A stretch of 64,000 nt of DNA from the NCBI GenBank assembly GCA_047602185.1, contig JASGHY010000001.1, positions 3,286,001 to 3,350,000 of the forward strand, in the 5' to 3' direction. Every line of letters begins with the position of its first letter. Position 1 is the first letter of the stretch. The notes beneath the pieces were generated by a model that ran no database searches, was not told where the DNA came from, and saw only the letters and a program-made list of their open reading frames with translations. Of the stretch, positions 52,807 to 62,794 are shown one piece after another. The translations under genes were made by a program, and so were the position numbers. The DNA is from PMP191F sp047602185. GTDB taxonomy: Bacteria; Bacteroidota; Bacteroidia; Chitinophagales; Chitinophagaceae.

Positions 52807-53019
52807 TTAATTGCCTGTATGGCAATGCAGTAAAGCAATGCCATTAAAAGCCGGACGCATACCAGTTGCAGGTACACATGCGGAAGAATTCCTGTAAATA
52901 ATTGCTGATAAAAATGTAATGAACAGAGAGCGGAGAGTAGCAGACAGATCACTGGCTATTTGTGCGGGTGGCAAAGCAAACAAAACAAAACCGTAGAATA
53001 GCGTGGTCAGCTTCTTCAT
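52807..53019 (-). CDS. Doubtful small protein (70 aa)
   Basis: Starting at the ATG at 53019, the peptide MKKLTTLFYGFVLFALPP resembles a signal peptide, but the rest is not recognisable and composition is not clearly coding. It lies in the long interval upstream of PUL 2 susC. It may be a remnant or chance frame. Confidence 0.2.
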   Translation of the reverse strand: MKKLTTLFYGFVLFALPPAQIASDLSATLRSLFITFLSAIIYRNSSACVPATGMRPAFNGIALLHCHTGN

Positions 53020-53330
53020 ACAGCAATAATTAAGGTTTACAATCGTACAAGCAATAAAAAACAATCATTCAGCATCAGTTGGAAATCAATATGCTCAACC
53101 TCCTTCCTTTCGCTTCTCTGATTGCCTGTAATTGTCCGGGAAAATATTGCAGGTAGTTGGCAAGGCAACAATACCTCCCGGTATATTACAATACCAAATT
53201 AAGCCATTTTTTATATAATTGTCAATTTTACATTTATTTTTTTTCAAAAAACATTTGCCTGTTTTTCATAACGGTTTTCCACATTTATCTGCTAAAAAAT
53301 TAGCAACGCTGCATTTACATTATTAATGAA

Positions 53331-53356
53331 AAAAGCGCTCCCGTTCAGAAGCGCTT
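53331..53356 (-). terminator. Terminator after the GH127 gene
   Basis: On the minus strand AAGCGCTT and AGCGCTTTT pair around a 9-base loop and are followed by T residues. It lies about 25 bases past the GH127 stop, so this gene is not simply co-transcribed with susC. Confidence 0.7.
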
Positions 53357-53379
53357 CTCTATTATTTATAAGTACAGAT

Positions 53380-55779
53380 CTATTTTACTATCCATTCGTG
53401 AATGCCGGTTGAATTATCTGCCGGTAACTGCACTTCCAGTTTCAATGCTGTTGTAGAAACCGGTTCAAACTTCACAATATTATATTTGTCCTTTACTATT
53501 TCATAACTGCTTGTATTGGCTACCGGTATCCATTCTTCGCCCTTTTTATAATATAGTTTCCAGGATGCAGGAATACGGCAACCACCCCACGGTTCATCAT
53601 CAAACCAGTAAACTTTTGACTCTGAAATGGTATATGCCTTGTCAAAGTCATATTGCACCCATTCCGTTGTATTCTTTTTCGGCCACCAATGCAGGTATGG
53701 CATTGCATCGTCCCTTGAGCTTTCAGGATCATACTGATCATTCAACGCTTTGTACATACGGGCATTTTTCAACGAAGAGCTCACCTTGCTCAGCGAAGCA
53801 ATGGTTGGTGCAGGCTTAGGCCTTGCAGCAGTTTCTTCGTAAGGGATCCACACTTCCATTTCGGAAGGACCGCGATTGGCCCATGCATAATAAGGGATAG
53901 CATTTACAACCTGCGCACTTTTCAGCAGCACATCACTATTAGCCTGTCTGCGGGTAGCATTTCCCTCGGCGGTCAATACCACAACACCATTCAGCAAAGC
54001 CGGCTGATAGACTGATGTAAAAGCGGCTGATCTGTCTACCACTATATTCTGTACCGCACTGTCTTTATTATCCGGCCCCTCAAGGCAGTATACGATAGGA
54101 CCACGCTGTAAAGCGAAACGTCCTTTATCGTCTTTTACATTGTCATTGCCCAATACCTTTTCAATTTCCATTGGCAATGTCATTGTGATCTTATCTCCCT
54201 TTTTCCAGGTGCGGTTAAAAACGGCATAGCCACTTTCCAGTTTATAGCTTACCGATTTACCATTTATATTAATAACAACTGTTTGTTGTTTGTTATCTGC
54301 AAAACGATAGAGATCACCGGGAACAGGCTGCTGCTGTGCCCAACCAGGTATGCGTACCCTTACAGCGAATGAAGCTGTTTTCTGTGGATTTACTTCAATG
54401 CCTATATCTCCCTTCCAGGGATATTCTGTTTGCTGAACCAGGTTGACTTTTGTAGCAGGCAGCGTAACCTCAGCAGTATTGCTCACAAAGAGGTTTATAT
54501 AAAGGTTATTACCGTTTTGAGCATAAGCATAGCCCGGTACCGATGGAAGAAAGCGTGTCATATTAGAAATACAGCAGGCACAGTTGAACCATGCACTGCG
54601 TTGATGCTGCCCTACAGATGCCAGCGGATTGGGATAAAAGAAGTGATCGCCGCTCAATGATACACCGGATAACAACCCGTTGTATAATATCCTTTCCAGT
54701 ACATCCACATACTTTGCATCACCATGCAGTAAAAACATCCTGCTGTTCCAGTACACATTGGCAATGGATGCACAGGTTTCTGCATAAGCCGACATATTGG
54801 GCAACTGGTAAGCAACACCAAATGCTTCACCATTGCCTGTGGCGCCGATACCACCGGTAAGGTATAATTTGGAATATACTACATCATGCCAGATATCATC
54901 AATAGCCGACAGGTATCTTTTATCACCTGTTAATGCCGATACATCAGCCATTCCTGCATACATATAAGTTGCACGCACTGCGTGACCAACTGCTTCATGC
55001 TGATCTACTACTTTCTTATCAGCCTGTCCATAAATATCTCCTTTAGGGCCACGGATATCGAGAAAGAATTTAGCAAGATCCAGGTATTCCTTTTTTCCTG
55101 TAACACGGTACAGCTTCACCAATCCCATTTCCACTACCTGGTGACCTGGCCATTTTTCTTCTTTACCATAGCCAAAATCCTTTACCAGCAGGTCTGCGTT
55201 TTTGATGGCAATATTCAATAACGTTTTTTTACCGGTAGCCAGGTAATGTGCTACTGCAGCCTCAAACAGGTGGCCTGAATTGTACAGTTCATGACTAAGC
55301 TCTTCTTCTTTCTCCCATCTTTTTGTTCCAACCCATGCATGAGGTTTTGCAGGCTTAATGGTCCGGAATGTATACAAATACCCATCAGCCTCCTGTGCAG
55401 CAGCGATATAAGTGATCAGTGTATCGATGTATCTATCCAGCGTTGGGTTAGGATTGCTTTGCATGGCATAAGAAGCACCTTCAATCACTTTATAAATATC
55501 AGTATCATCGAAAGGGTATTCGGTTAGCTTATCTTTTTTTACGATACCTGCTGCTTCCAGGAAATTATCAACACGGCCATGATCGCGGCATTGCTGTAAA
55601 GTATATGGAATAGTAATATCTGCATTAACCCTGATCTTGGGGGCCCAGAAATTATCGGTAAGGTGTACTTGTGTAAATGCAACAGGCTGTATAGGATAAT
55701 CTGCCTGTTGTGCTATTGTCATATTCATTACACAGGTTGCGGCCAACGCACCTGTTATCATTTTTTTGCGGGCTGGCAT
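53380..55779 (-). CDS. GH127 (DUF1680) beta-L-arabinofuranosidase-like enzyme, secreted
   Basis: The 799-residue protein has a signal peptide (ending IAQQA near 25). The GH127 alpha/alpha barrel shows VHLTDNFWAPKIRVN (38-52), NSGHLFEAAVAHYLATG (167-183), DQHEAVGHAVRA (259-270) and the zinc-cysteine site: E334 and C336 in YAETCAS, and C402-C403 in FNCACCISN. In characterised HypBA1, one of two adjacent cysteines is the nucleophile and the other binds zinc. The final 130 residues are a beta domain that may bind sugar. Beta-L-arabinofuranose removal fits the neighbouring arabinan PUL. It has its own terminator and is transcribed separately from susC. Confidence 0.9.
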   Translation of the reverse strand: MPARKKMITGALAATCVMNMTIAQQADYPIQPVAFTQVHLTDNFWAPKIRVNADITIPYTLQQCRDHGRVDNFLEAAGIVKKDKLTEYPFDDTDIYKVIEGASYAMQSNPNPTLDRYIDTLITYIAAAQEADGYLYTFRTIKPAKPHAWVGTKRWEKEEELSHELYNSGHLFEAAVAHYLATGKKTLLNIAIKNADLLVKDFGYGKEEKWPGHQVVEMGLVKLYRVTGKKEYLDLAKFFLDIRGPKGDIYGQADKKVVDQHEAVGHAVRATYMYAGMADVSALTGDKRYLSAIDDIWHDVVYSKLYLTGGIGATGNGEAFGVAYQLPNMSAYAETCASIANVYWNSRMFLLHGDAKYVDVLERILYNGLLSGVSLSGDHFFYPNPLASVGQHQRSAWFNCACCISNMTRFLPSVPGYAYAQNGNNLYINLFVSNTAEVTLPATKVNLVQQTEYPWKGDIGIEVNPQKTASFAVRVRIPGWAQQQPVPGDLYRFADNKQQTVVININGKSVSYKLESGYAVFNRTWKKGDKITMTLPMEIEKVLGNDNVKDDKGRFALQRGPIVYCLEGPDNKDSAVQNIVVDRSAAFTSVYQPALLNGVVVLTAEGNATRRQANSDVLLKSAQVVNAIPYYAWANRGPSEMEVWIPYEETAARPKPAPTIASLSKVSSSLKNARMYKALNDQYDPESSRDDAMPYLHWWPKKNTTEWVQYDFDKAYTISESKVYWFDDEPWGGCRIPASWKLYYKKGEEWIPVANTSSYEIVKDKYNIVKFEPVSTTALKLEVQLPADNSTGIHEWIVK

Positions 55780-56030
55780 GGTAGAGTTATTTTAGTTGAG
55801 CCGGTTTTCCGGCACTTTATCGCACCTTTAAAAGTAACATAAAACAATACATGTGCAGTTGCATCAGTTAATCATGTTTTTGCAGATATTAACCCCTGAA
55901 ACCTGTTCCTGTTACAATTCTTTAAAAATAGCCTGCAAAACAATTTAACAATTCCACGATTCTGTTTTCCAAATCAACACATTTTCAAACAGATACCCCG
56001 GTCTTCGGAGTTTCTTTCTTAGATTAGCTT

Positions 56031-57482
56031 ATGAATTGGGTATTAGCCGGTGAAATAGCTTATGTAGTTCTGCTGATAATTGTGTGTCTGCGTGTAATCT
56101 ACGATACGCACAGTAATACAAAGACACTGGCTTACCTCATGGTTTGCATATTTGTTCCTTTTCTCGGCATGATATTCTACTTCGCCTTTGGTATCAATTA
56201 TCGCAAAAGGAAGCTGTATAGTAAAAAGCTGGTTGAAGATGATGAGATGTTCCGGCTACTGAAAAGAGACATAACGACCGGTACCGAGAAACTGCTGCAT
56301 GAGAACAGCCGCACTATCCAGGTGAGTAAAGAACTCATTAGCCTGCTGCTGAAAGACAACCTTAGCCCGCTTACCGGGCAAAACAGGGTAAAACTACTGG
56401 TAAACGGAGACGAGACATTTCCTGAAATATTGAAAGCTATCGGCGAGGCGAAAAAGCACATCCACATTGAGTACTATATTTACGAAGATGATATTACCGG
56501 CAGGCAGATCGCGGATGCATTGATCAAAAAAGCGCAGGAAGGGGTTGCAGTACGTTTTGTTTATGATGATTTCGGAAGCCGTTCTATCCGCAGAAAACTG
56601 ATTCCCCGCATGAAGGAAGCAGGTATTGAGACCTACGCCTTTTATGAGATCATTTTCCTGTTCACGGCCAACCGGATCAATTACCGCAACCACCGGAAAA
56701 TAATCGTCATTGACGGTTGCACCTCTTTTGTTGGCGGTATCAATATCAGCGACCGGTATATTAATAATGGTAATAAAAAGAACAAGGTGTTCTGGCGCGA
56801 TACGCATTTACGTATAGACGGCCCCGGTACGCATTACCTGCAATACATTTTCATGTGCGACTGGAACTTCTGTTCGGACAATAAACTGGAATTTAAACGG
56901 GATTATTTCTGCGAAGGTCCGCCCCACGACTTCAATACCATTACCCAGATCGCAGCCAGCGGGCCAGACTCAGATAAACCGACAATACTGTATTCAATTA
57001 TGCAGGCTATCAGCCTCGCGCAGAAAGAAATACTGATCACAACCCCATACTTTATTCCCGGCGACAGCCTGATGGATGCCCTTGCCGTTGCCGCGTTGGG
57101 AGGTGTTAAAGTAAAACTGCTGGTGCCCGGTCTTTCCGATTCTGTACTGGTAAATACGGCTGCTAAATCTTATTTTGAGGATATGCTGAATGCAGGGGTT
57201 GAGATCTATCAATACCAGAAAGGCTTTATCCATGCCAAAACGATTGTTGTAGACGGGCTGATCTCGATGGTAGGTACTGCCAACATGGATTTCAGGAGCT
57301 TTGAACTGAACTTTGAAGTAAATGCTGTTATTTACGATAATAATGTAGCATCCCAGTTGCGGCAACATTTTTATGATGACCTGCAATCCGCAACAATAGT
57401 AGATAAACAGGAATGGAACGACCGCCCTATGTACAAATACATGCTGGAAAAAATTGCCCGGCTATTGTCGCCTCTGTTGTAA
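56031..57482 (+). CDS. cls: Cardiolipin synthase, phospholipase D type
   Basis: The 483-residue protein has two N-terminal membrane segments (about 5-23 and 33-55). Two HKD motifs follow: NHRKIIVIDG (about 221-230) with GGINISDRY, and IHAKTIVVDG (about 401-410) with GTANMDFRS. This is the standard bacterial Cls arrangement; it condenses two phosphatidylglycerols into cardiolipin and glycerol at the inner membrane. The length is normal. The following PP2C gene starts 80 bases later on the same strand and could be co-transcribed. Confidence 0.92.
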   Translation: MNWVLAGEIAYVVLLIIVCLRVIYDTHSNTKTLAYLMVCIFVPFLGMIFYFAFGINYRKRKLYSKKLVEDDEMFRLLKRDITTGTEKLLHENSRTIQVSKELISLLLKDNLSPLTGQNRVKLLVNGDETFPEILKAIGEAKKHIHIEYYIYEDDITGRQIADALIKKAQEGVAVRFVYDDFGSRSIRRKLIPRMKEAGIETYAFYEIIFLFTANRINYRNHRKIIVIDGCTSFVGGINISDRYINNGNKKNKVFWRDTHLRIDGPGTHYLQYIFMCDWNFCSDNKLEFKRDYFCEGPPHDFNTITQIAASGPDSDKPTILYSIMQAISLAQKEILITTPYFIPGDSLMDALAVAALGGVKVKLLVPGLSDSVLVNTAAKSYFEDMLNAGVEIYQYQKGFIHAKTIVVDGLISMVGTANMDFRSFELNFEVNAVIYDNNVASQLRQHFYDDLQSATIVDKQEWNDRPMYKYMLEKIARLLSPLL

Positions 57483-57561
57483 GCAGCTAAATACCGGCAC
57501 TCTTCACCAGCCCGCTACCCTTGAATTTTAAACACTTATCCAACATTTATACTACCGCTGC

Positions 57562-58323
57562 ATGGTTCCACCGGCAGGCAAATATTATTGTAATACTTAT
57601 AGCTTCTCCGAAAAGGGGCCGGTGAGGGATAACAATGAAGATTACCTGCTGATAGATTATCCTGAAAAACATACAGCTACCGTTTTTGCAATACTGGCCG
57701 ATGGCATGGGTGGCCACAATGCCGGCGAAGTTGCCAGCAATATTGCCTGTATTGCTGCCCGCAACTATATTGCCGAGCATTATAACCAGCATAATGTACC
57801 TGCCATGCTGGAAGCCATGATGCAGCATGTACAATCCACTATTTTATATACTGCTACCCGGCAAACGGCTTATGAAGGGATGGGAACCACGGCTACAGCA
57901 CTTTTTATCAGGCATAATACTGCGTACTATGCCCATATTGGTGATAGCCGATTGTACCTGTTACGCAACCACAAACTACTGCAATGTACCAATGACGACA
58001 GTCTTGTATCAAAAATGGTAAAAGAGGGCTTGCTTACTGAGAAAGAAGCTGCTGATCATTACCTGAAAAATGTCCTTACACAGGCTTTGGGAAGTGAAAC
58101 ACCTGTAACTCCACAAATATCGGCAGCTATACCGCTGCAACCTGCAGATCGCTTTTTACTTTGTTCTGACGGAGCCTATAATATATTAAATAAAAAAGAC
58201 CTGAATATTTTGCTACAGCTTAAGCAACCGGAAAAAGCGCTGGAAAAGATCAGGATGTTGTGCATAGAACGCGAAGCCGAAGATAATTTCAGTTGTGTAC
58301 TGGTTGTAATTAACAACCAATAG
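57562..58323 (+). CDS. PP2C-family protein serine/threonine phosphatase
   Basis: The 253-residue protein is a single PP2C domain of the Stp1 type. Metal-binding motifs are present: SEKGPVRDNNEDY (about 16-28), ILADGMGGHNAGE (about 44-56), YAHIGDSRLYLLRN (about 117-130), LLCSDGAYN (about 193-201) and EDNFSCVLV near the C-terminus. Such enzymes dephosphorylate Ser/Thr residues using Mn2+ or Mg2+ and usually oppose a Hanks-type kinase. No kinase gene is visible in the window, so the partner is elsewhere. No membrane segment; it should be cytoplasmic. Confidence 0.92.
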   Translation: MVPPAGKYYCNTYSFSEKGPVRDNNEDYLLIDYPEKHTATVFAILADGMGGHNAGEVASNIACIAARNYIAEHYNQHNVPAMLEAMMQHVQSTILYTATRQTAYEGMGTTATALFIRHNTAYYAHIGDSRLYLLRNHKLLQCTNDDSLVSKMVKEGLLTEKEAADHYLKNVLTQALGSETPVTPQISAAIPLQPADRFLLCSDGAYNILNKKDLNILLQLKQPEKALEKIRMLCIEREAEDNFSCVLVVINNQ

Positions 58324-58379
58324 TCATTGGTCTGCCACAAACCTCCCGGCAAGTGGGTAATTTTGCCGGCTTCATTATT

Positions 58380-58844
58380 TTAATACACCGCCTTACTATC
58401 CATTTTAACCTCTACAGTAGTCCATTTTTTAGCTGTTACTTCCGTGGGAGCTATATTATTACCGCCATCAAACCAATTGGCATAAAACATCGTATCATCT
58501 TTAGTGAAAAGGGAGTAGCGGCCGGGCGGCAGTTTCACCTTAAAATGACCATTTTTATCGGTGGTTACTGTTTTAACCAGTTTTGTATGGATAGCGCTGT
58601 ACAAGCCAGATTGCCCAACCCTGGTTACCTGCTGCAGGTTGGTAAGCTCATAAATATACAATGTGGTTTTAACCCCTTTAGGTGGCGCTTTCTTAATATC
58701 GGGAGAAGGCATCTGGTTGCCGGTAACGAGATATACGTACCCTTCGATGCCCTGTTTTTTGCAGAAAAGGCAGAACGTATAAGAACTGCAAAAAAGGCTT
58801 AATGCCGCAAAGAACAGGCTTCTTGCCAGGGTTTCCTTTTTCAT
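58380..58844 (-). CDS. Secreted protein with carboxypeptidase-regulatory-like beta domain
   Basis: From the ATG at 58844 the 154-residue protein begins MKKETLARSLFFAALSLFC, a signal peptide; the upstream extension to 58898 is rejected. The mature part contains GIEGYVYLVTGNQMPSPD (about 32-49) and TVTTDKNGHFKVKLPPGRYS (about 92-111), the pattern of a small transthyretin-like domain of the carboxypeptidase-regulatory type. No catalytic residues are seen. It is encoded between the PP2C and subtilase genes, on the opposite strand. Its role is unknown. Confidence 0.7.
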   Translation of the reverse strand: MKKETLARSLFFAALSLFCSSYTFCLFCKKQGIEGYVYLVTGNQMPSPDIKKAPPKGVKTTLYIYELTNLQQVTRVGQSGLYSAIHTKLVKTVTTDKNGHFKVKLPPGRYSLFTKDDTMFYANWFDGGNNIAPTEVTAKKWTTVEVKMDSKAVY

Positions 58845-58912
58845 GATTTCCAATTTTATAACTCTGAAATTATGTGTTAAAAATGTAACTTTAAACAATA
58901 TCTTATAACTAT

Positions 58913-61900
58913 ATGAGAAGAAAACTCCTGCCCCTCTCTATTGGTGTGTTTTTATTTTCGACCGTATCCTATAGCCAGGTAACAACCAACACTACCGTAT
59001 TGCAGCGGGCACAACGCGAGGCATCAGTTCAGCAAGAGGCCCTAAACCAACGCGTATTAAAACTTGCAGCCGAAAAAGGCTGGCCCCTGCGTATCGGAGG
59101 CAAGAATGGCCGTGTGGCGATATTAGTAGATGTTGATGCAGCCGGCTACCCTTTGTACGCAGAAGCAGATAATAATATTCTGTCTGCAGCAACTATTAAA
59201 ACCAACCAGCTTTGGCCCGGTGGTACTACCGGCCTGAACCTAAGCGCTTCTTCAGCCAATATTAAGAGTAAGATTGGCATCTGGGATGGTGGCAACGTAC
59301 GTGGTACACACGTGGAATTAACAGGAAGAGTTGTACAAAAAGACAATACATCAACAGGCTACGACGATCATGCTACCCACGTAGCAGGTACGTTAATAGC
59401 TTCTGGCGTAAATGCTGTTGCCAAAGGCATGTCGTTTGGCGCACAGCAATTGATCGCCTATGACTTCAATAATCACTTACCCGAAATGCTGGGTGAAGCA
59501 TCAGGTCTGCTTGTTTCCAATCACTCTTATTCCAGTATTGCAGGCTGGCGCTTAAATACAGACCAGAGCAATCGTTGGGAATTCTGGGGTGATGCAGGCG
59601 CTACGGAAGACTATAAATTTGGTTACTATTCCTCCGAAGCCCAGGTATGGGATTCTATTGCTTATAATGCCCCTAATTACCTGATTGTAAAAGCAGCAGG
59701 TAACAACCGCGACGAAAACGGTCCGGCAGTAGGACAGCCCTATTGGCGTTTTAACACTTCCGGCACTATGGTAAGCTCCGGCAACAGACCTGCAGGGATC
59801 AGCAATAATGACACATTTGACATTATCTCCACTTATGGTACAGCCAAAAACGTATTGACAGTTGGTGCAATCAACCCAATACCCGGAGGTTATTCCAATG
59901 TTGCTGACGCGGTACTTACAGGATTCAGCAGCTGGGGACCAACCGATGATGGACGTATTAAACCTGATGTAGTAGCAGATGGTGCTAACCTGCTTTCAAG
60001 TATTGCCACTTCAGACAATGCTTATGCAGCTTATAGCGGTACCTCTATGGCCTCTCCTTCGGCAGCAGGCTCATTATTCCTGTTACAGGAATACTATTCC
60101 AAACTGCATGGTACATCCACCTTCATGCGCTCTGCTACCTTAAAGGGTATTGTTATCCATACTGCGGATGAAGCAGGCGCTGCACCCGGGCCGGATTACA
60201 AATACGGCTGGGGTGTGATCAATATGGAAAAAGCAGCAGCAGTCATTACCTCCAACAATACAGATAAAGTAATTGAAGAAAACGTTTTAACCAATGGAAG
60301 TACCTATACTAAAAATGTTGTAGCATCCGGTAAAGGCTCACTGGTAGTAACATTAAGCTGGACAGACGTAAAAGGCACTGTTGATAACAACACAGCAACC
60401 AGGCTAAACAACCCCGCAATAAGACTGGTAAATGACCTGGATATAAGAGTGACACGTGCCAGTGATAATACGGTATATATGCCCTGGATATTGAATCCTG
60501 CCAAACCTAATGACCCTGCTACAACCGGCGATAATATACGTGATAACATAGAGAAGATTGAGATACCTAACACTGTTCCGGGTGAAACCTATGTTATTAA
60601 GGTTACCCATAAAAATACTTTGGACCGCGCACAGCAAGCTTACTCACTGCTTATAAGCGGTGTTGGCGGTACTGCTTATTGCACTTCTGCACCAACCAGC
60701 AGTGCCGGCGCACGTATTGATAATGTAACATTAGGTACACTTAACAATACCAATGTCGCAGGTTGTACCACTTACAGCAACTTTACCACTCTTATCGACA
60801 GTCTGCAACAGGGAGGTACTATTCCTTTCAGCATAGCTATCAGCAATTGCGATGCAACTGGTGCTACCGATAAGATCGTTAAAATATTTATTGATTATAA
60901 CAATAATGGCGTATTTACCGATGCCGGTGAAGAAGTAGCTGTAAGTGGTGTGCTGAATGCCGCTACTGCAACATTTACCGGAAGCATTACAGTACCAACT
61001 ACCGTATCTGCCGGCGCTCTTACGCGTATGCGCATCATTGTACAACAAACCAGTACAGCATCTGCAGTAGTATCATGTGGTACCTATGGCAATGGTGAGA
61101 CCCAGGATTATTCTGTACGGTTTATCAACCCTTCAAAAGACGTAGCAATTTCGGAATTGATTACGCCTGTTGTAGGAGCCTGCCCCGGAGAAGAATTCAT
61201 AACCGTAAGAATTAAGAACTATGGCAGCGCAGCGGTTTCAGCTATTCCTATTAGCGTTAATATTAAAAACGGAGCTACCGACTTGGGAACCCTGACCTTT
61301 ACATATCCTAATTCAATCCCTGCGTACGGTAACGCGGTATATACATTCCAGGCTCCGCTGAGAACTGTAGCGGCCAATACCTATACCATTACCAGCAAAA
61401 CAATACTGACCGGTGATCAGAACCCGGCCAACGACCAGTTGGTTAGTACCATTGCGGTTAACTCATTGAGCCCGGCCATTACCGGTACTGCTACGAAATG
61501 CGGAACCAGCCAGGTGACTTTAAAAGCCAATACGACCGGCAATGATGTAGCTGTATGGTATGCAGATGCAACCTCCACTACACCGCTGGCTTATGGAGCC
61601 AACACCTCTACTACCACTATTACCGGCAATAACACCTATTACCTGAGCACAAATGACGGGGCAACGCATGCTGGCCCGGCAAACAAACTGCTTAGTTACC
61701 TTGGTACAGGTGGCTACAACGCATTTGCAGGTAACTTCGTAAGAGTAAACAATAGCGTTCCTTTAACAATCAATACAGCACGCCTGTATATTGCTAATGC
61801 AGGAAAGATCAAGTTTACCCTGGCAAATCTTGCAACATTCTCCAGCACCACCGGTGGTTATTCCTATTATCCACTGTACAGCACTACTATTGATGTGTAC

Positions 61901-62716
61901 CCCACTACGCCTACTCCACAGGCGGGTGCGGTTTCGGGTAACAACGCATCAGACACTGGCGCTGTATATTACCTGGGGTTACCTGTTACAGACGCCGGTG
62001 ATCACATCATCATCGTTGAATGTCTTGAGGGTGCTAATATTTTCCGGAATAACGCGGTTACAGGTACCAATTATCCATTCTCAATACCTAATGTATTTTC
62101 TATTACGGGAAATAGTGCAACTGTAGCAACAGCAGACTCCGTTAACTATTATAAAGGATTCTATTACTTCCTGTATGATGTTGCGATCAAACTCAATAAT
62201 TGCCCCGGTACCCGTGTACCTATTGTGGCAGGTACTGCTACTGCACCTACGGCTACCCAGTCGGGCAATATACTTACAGCAAGCTCCGGTTCAGCCTATC
62301 AATGGTACCTCAATGGCTCAGCTATTACAAATGCAATTGCTCAAAGCTATAATGTAGTTGCTTCCGGCGATTACTACGTAGTAGTTACGGATGCTTCCGG
62401 TTGTGCGCAGGCATCCAATCATATAAACGTTGTGTATACAGCCACTGTAGATGTAAATGGTACAGAAATAGCATTGAAAGCATCGCCCAATCCAACCAAA
62501 GGAAGATTTACCCTGCAGTTTGAGGTAAAAACAAAAGACGACCTGAGTATTGATGTGTTAAATGCTGTTGGTCAGACAGTATACAGAAAAACATACGGTT
62601 CATTTATCGGTCAGTTTACTGAAGATATCAACCCCGGTAAATTATCATCAGGCATGTATATCTTACGTATACAGCATGGACAGAAAACATATATCAAGAA
62701 ATTACTGGTTGAGTAA
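58913..62716 (+). CDS. Secreted S8 subtilase with GEVED domain and T9SS sorting tail
   Basis: The 1267-residue protein has a signal peptide (ending SYSQ near 21). The S8 triad can be placed at D125 (IGIWDGGNV), H153 (DDHATHVAGT) and S378 (SGTSMASPS). A beta jelly roll follows, then a GEVED domain (about 585-735; IDYNNNGVFTDAGEE), a CARDB-like domain (about 745-835; DVAISELITPVVGACPGEEF), Ig/PKD-like beta segments (about 845-1175), and the C-terminal sorting domain (about 1190-1267; KASPNPTKGRFTLQF to YIKKLLVE). This tail directs export through the type IX secretion system and removal at the cell surface. A large extracellular protease is the clear prediction; substrate is unknown. Confidence 0.94.
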   Translation: MRRKLLPLSIGVFLFSTVSYSQVTTNTTVLQRAQREASVQQEALNQRVLKLAAEKGWPLRIGGKNGRVAILVDVDAAGYPLYAEADNNILSAATIKTNQLWPGGTTGLNLSASSANIKSKIGIWDGGNVRGTHVELTGRVVQKDNTSTGYDDHATHVAGTLIASGVNAVAKGMSFGAQQLIAYDFNNHLPEMLGEASGLLVSNHSYSSIAGWRLNTDQSNRWEFWGDAGATEDYKFGYYSSEAQVWDSIAYNAPNYLIVKAAGNNRDENGPAVGQPYWRFNTSGTMVSSGNRPAGISNNDTFDIISTYGTAKNVLTVGAINPIPGGYSNVADAVLTGFSSWGPTDDGRIKPDVVADGANLLSSIATSDNAYAAYSGTSMASPSAAGSLFLLQEYYSKLHGTSTFMRSATLKGIVIHTADEAGAAPGPDYKYGWGVINMEKAAAVITSNNTDKVIEENVLTNGSTYTKNVVASGKGSLVVTLSWTDVKGTVDNNTATRLNNPAIRLVNDLDIRVTRASDNTVYMPWILNPAKPNDPATTGDNIRDNIEKIEIPNTVPGETYVIKVTHKNTLDRAQQAYSLLISGVGGTAYCTSAPTSSAGARIDNVTLGTLNNTNVAGCTTYSNFTTLIDSLQQGGTIPFSIAISNCDATGATDKIVKIFIDYNNNGVFTDAGEEVAVSGVLNAATATFTGSITVPTTVSAGALTRMRIIVQQTSTASAVVSCGTYGNGETQDYSVRFINPSKDVAISELITPVVGACPGEEFITVRIKNYGSAAVSAIPISVNIKNGATDLGTLTFTYPNSIPAYGNAVYTFQAPLRTVAANTYTITSKTILTGDQNPANDQLVSTIAVNSLSPAITGTATKCGTSQVTLKANTTGNDVAVWYADATSTTPLAYGANTSTTTITGNNTYYLSTNDGATHAGPANKLLSYLGTGGYNAFAGNFVRVNNSVPLTINTARLYIANAGKIKFTLANLATFSSTTGGYSYYPLYSTTIDVYPTTPTPQAGAVSGNNASDTGAVYYLGLPVTDAGDHIIIVECLEGANIFRNNAVTGTNYPFSIPNVFSITGNSATVATADSVNYYKGFYYFLYDVAIKLNNCPGTRVPIVAGTATAPTATQSGNILTASSGSAYQWYLNGSAITNAIAQSYNVVASGDYYVVVTDASGCAQASNHINVVYTATVDVNGTEIALKASPNPTKGRFTLQFEVKTKDDLSIDVLNAVGQTVYRKTYGSFIGQFTEDINPGKLSSGMYILRIQHGQKTYIKKLLVE

Positions 62717-62740
62717 CCGGTACAATTAATTGTTCGTAAT

Positions 62741-62774
62741 AAAAAAGCATGACATTTAAATGTCATGCTTTTTT
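62741..62774. terminator. Perfect 17-bp palindromic terminator
   Basis: AAAAAAGCATGACATTT at 62741-62757 is followed directly by its complement at 62758-62774. It can end both the subtilase transcript and the convergent glycosyltransferase transcript. Confidence 0.85.
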
Positions 62775-62794
62775 AATGCCTGTTCCTGAATGCG

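Larger units (their letters stand above)
52399..53379. other. 981-bp interval upstream of PUL 2 susC
   Basis: It must carry the PUL 2 promoter. TGGATTACGT occurs twice, at 52422-52431 and 52529-52538, with a related GACGTTAC near 52581; these could be regulator sites. One weak small reading frame is listed separately (52807-53019). The part 53190-53330 is A/T-rich. No exact TAnnTTTG box was found on the minus strand. Confidence 0.5.
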
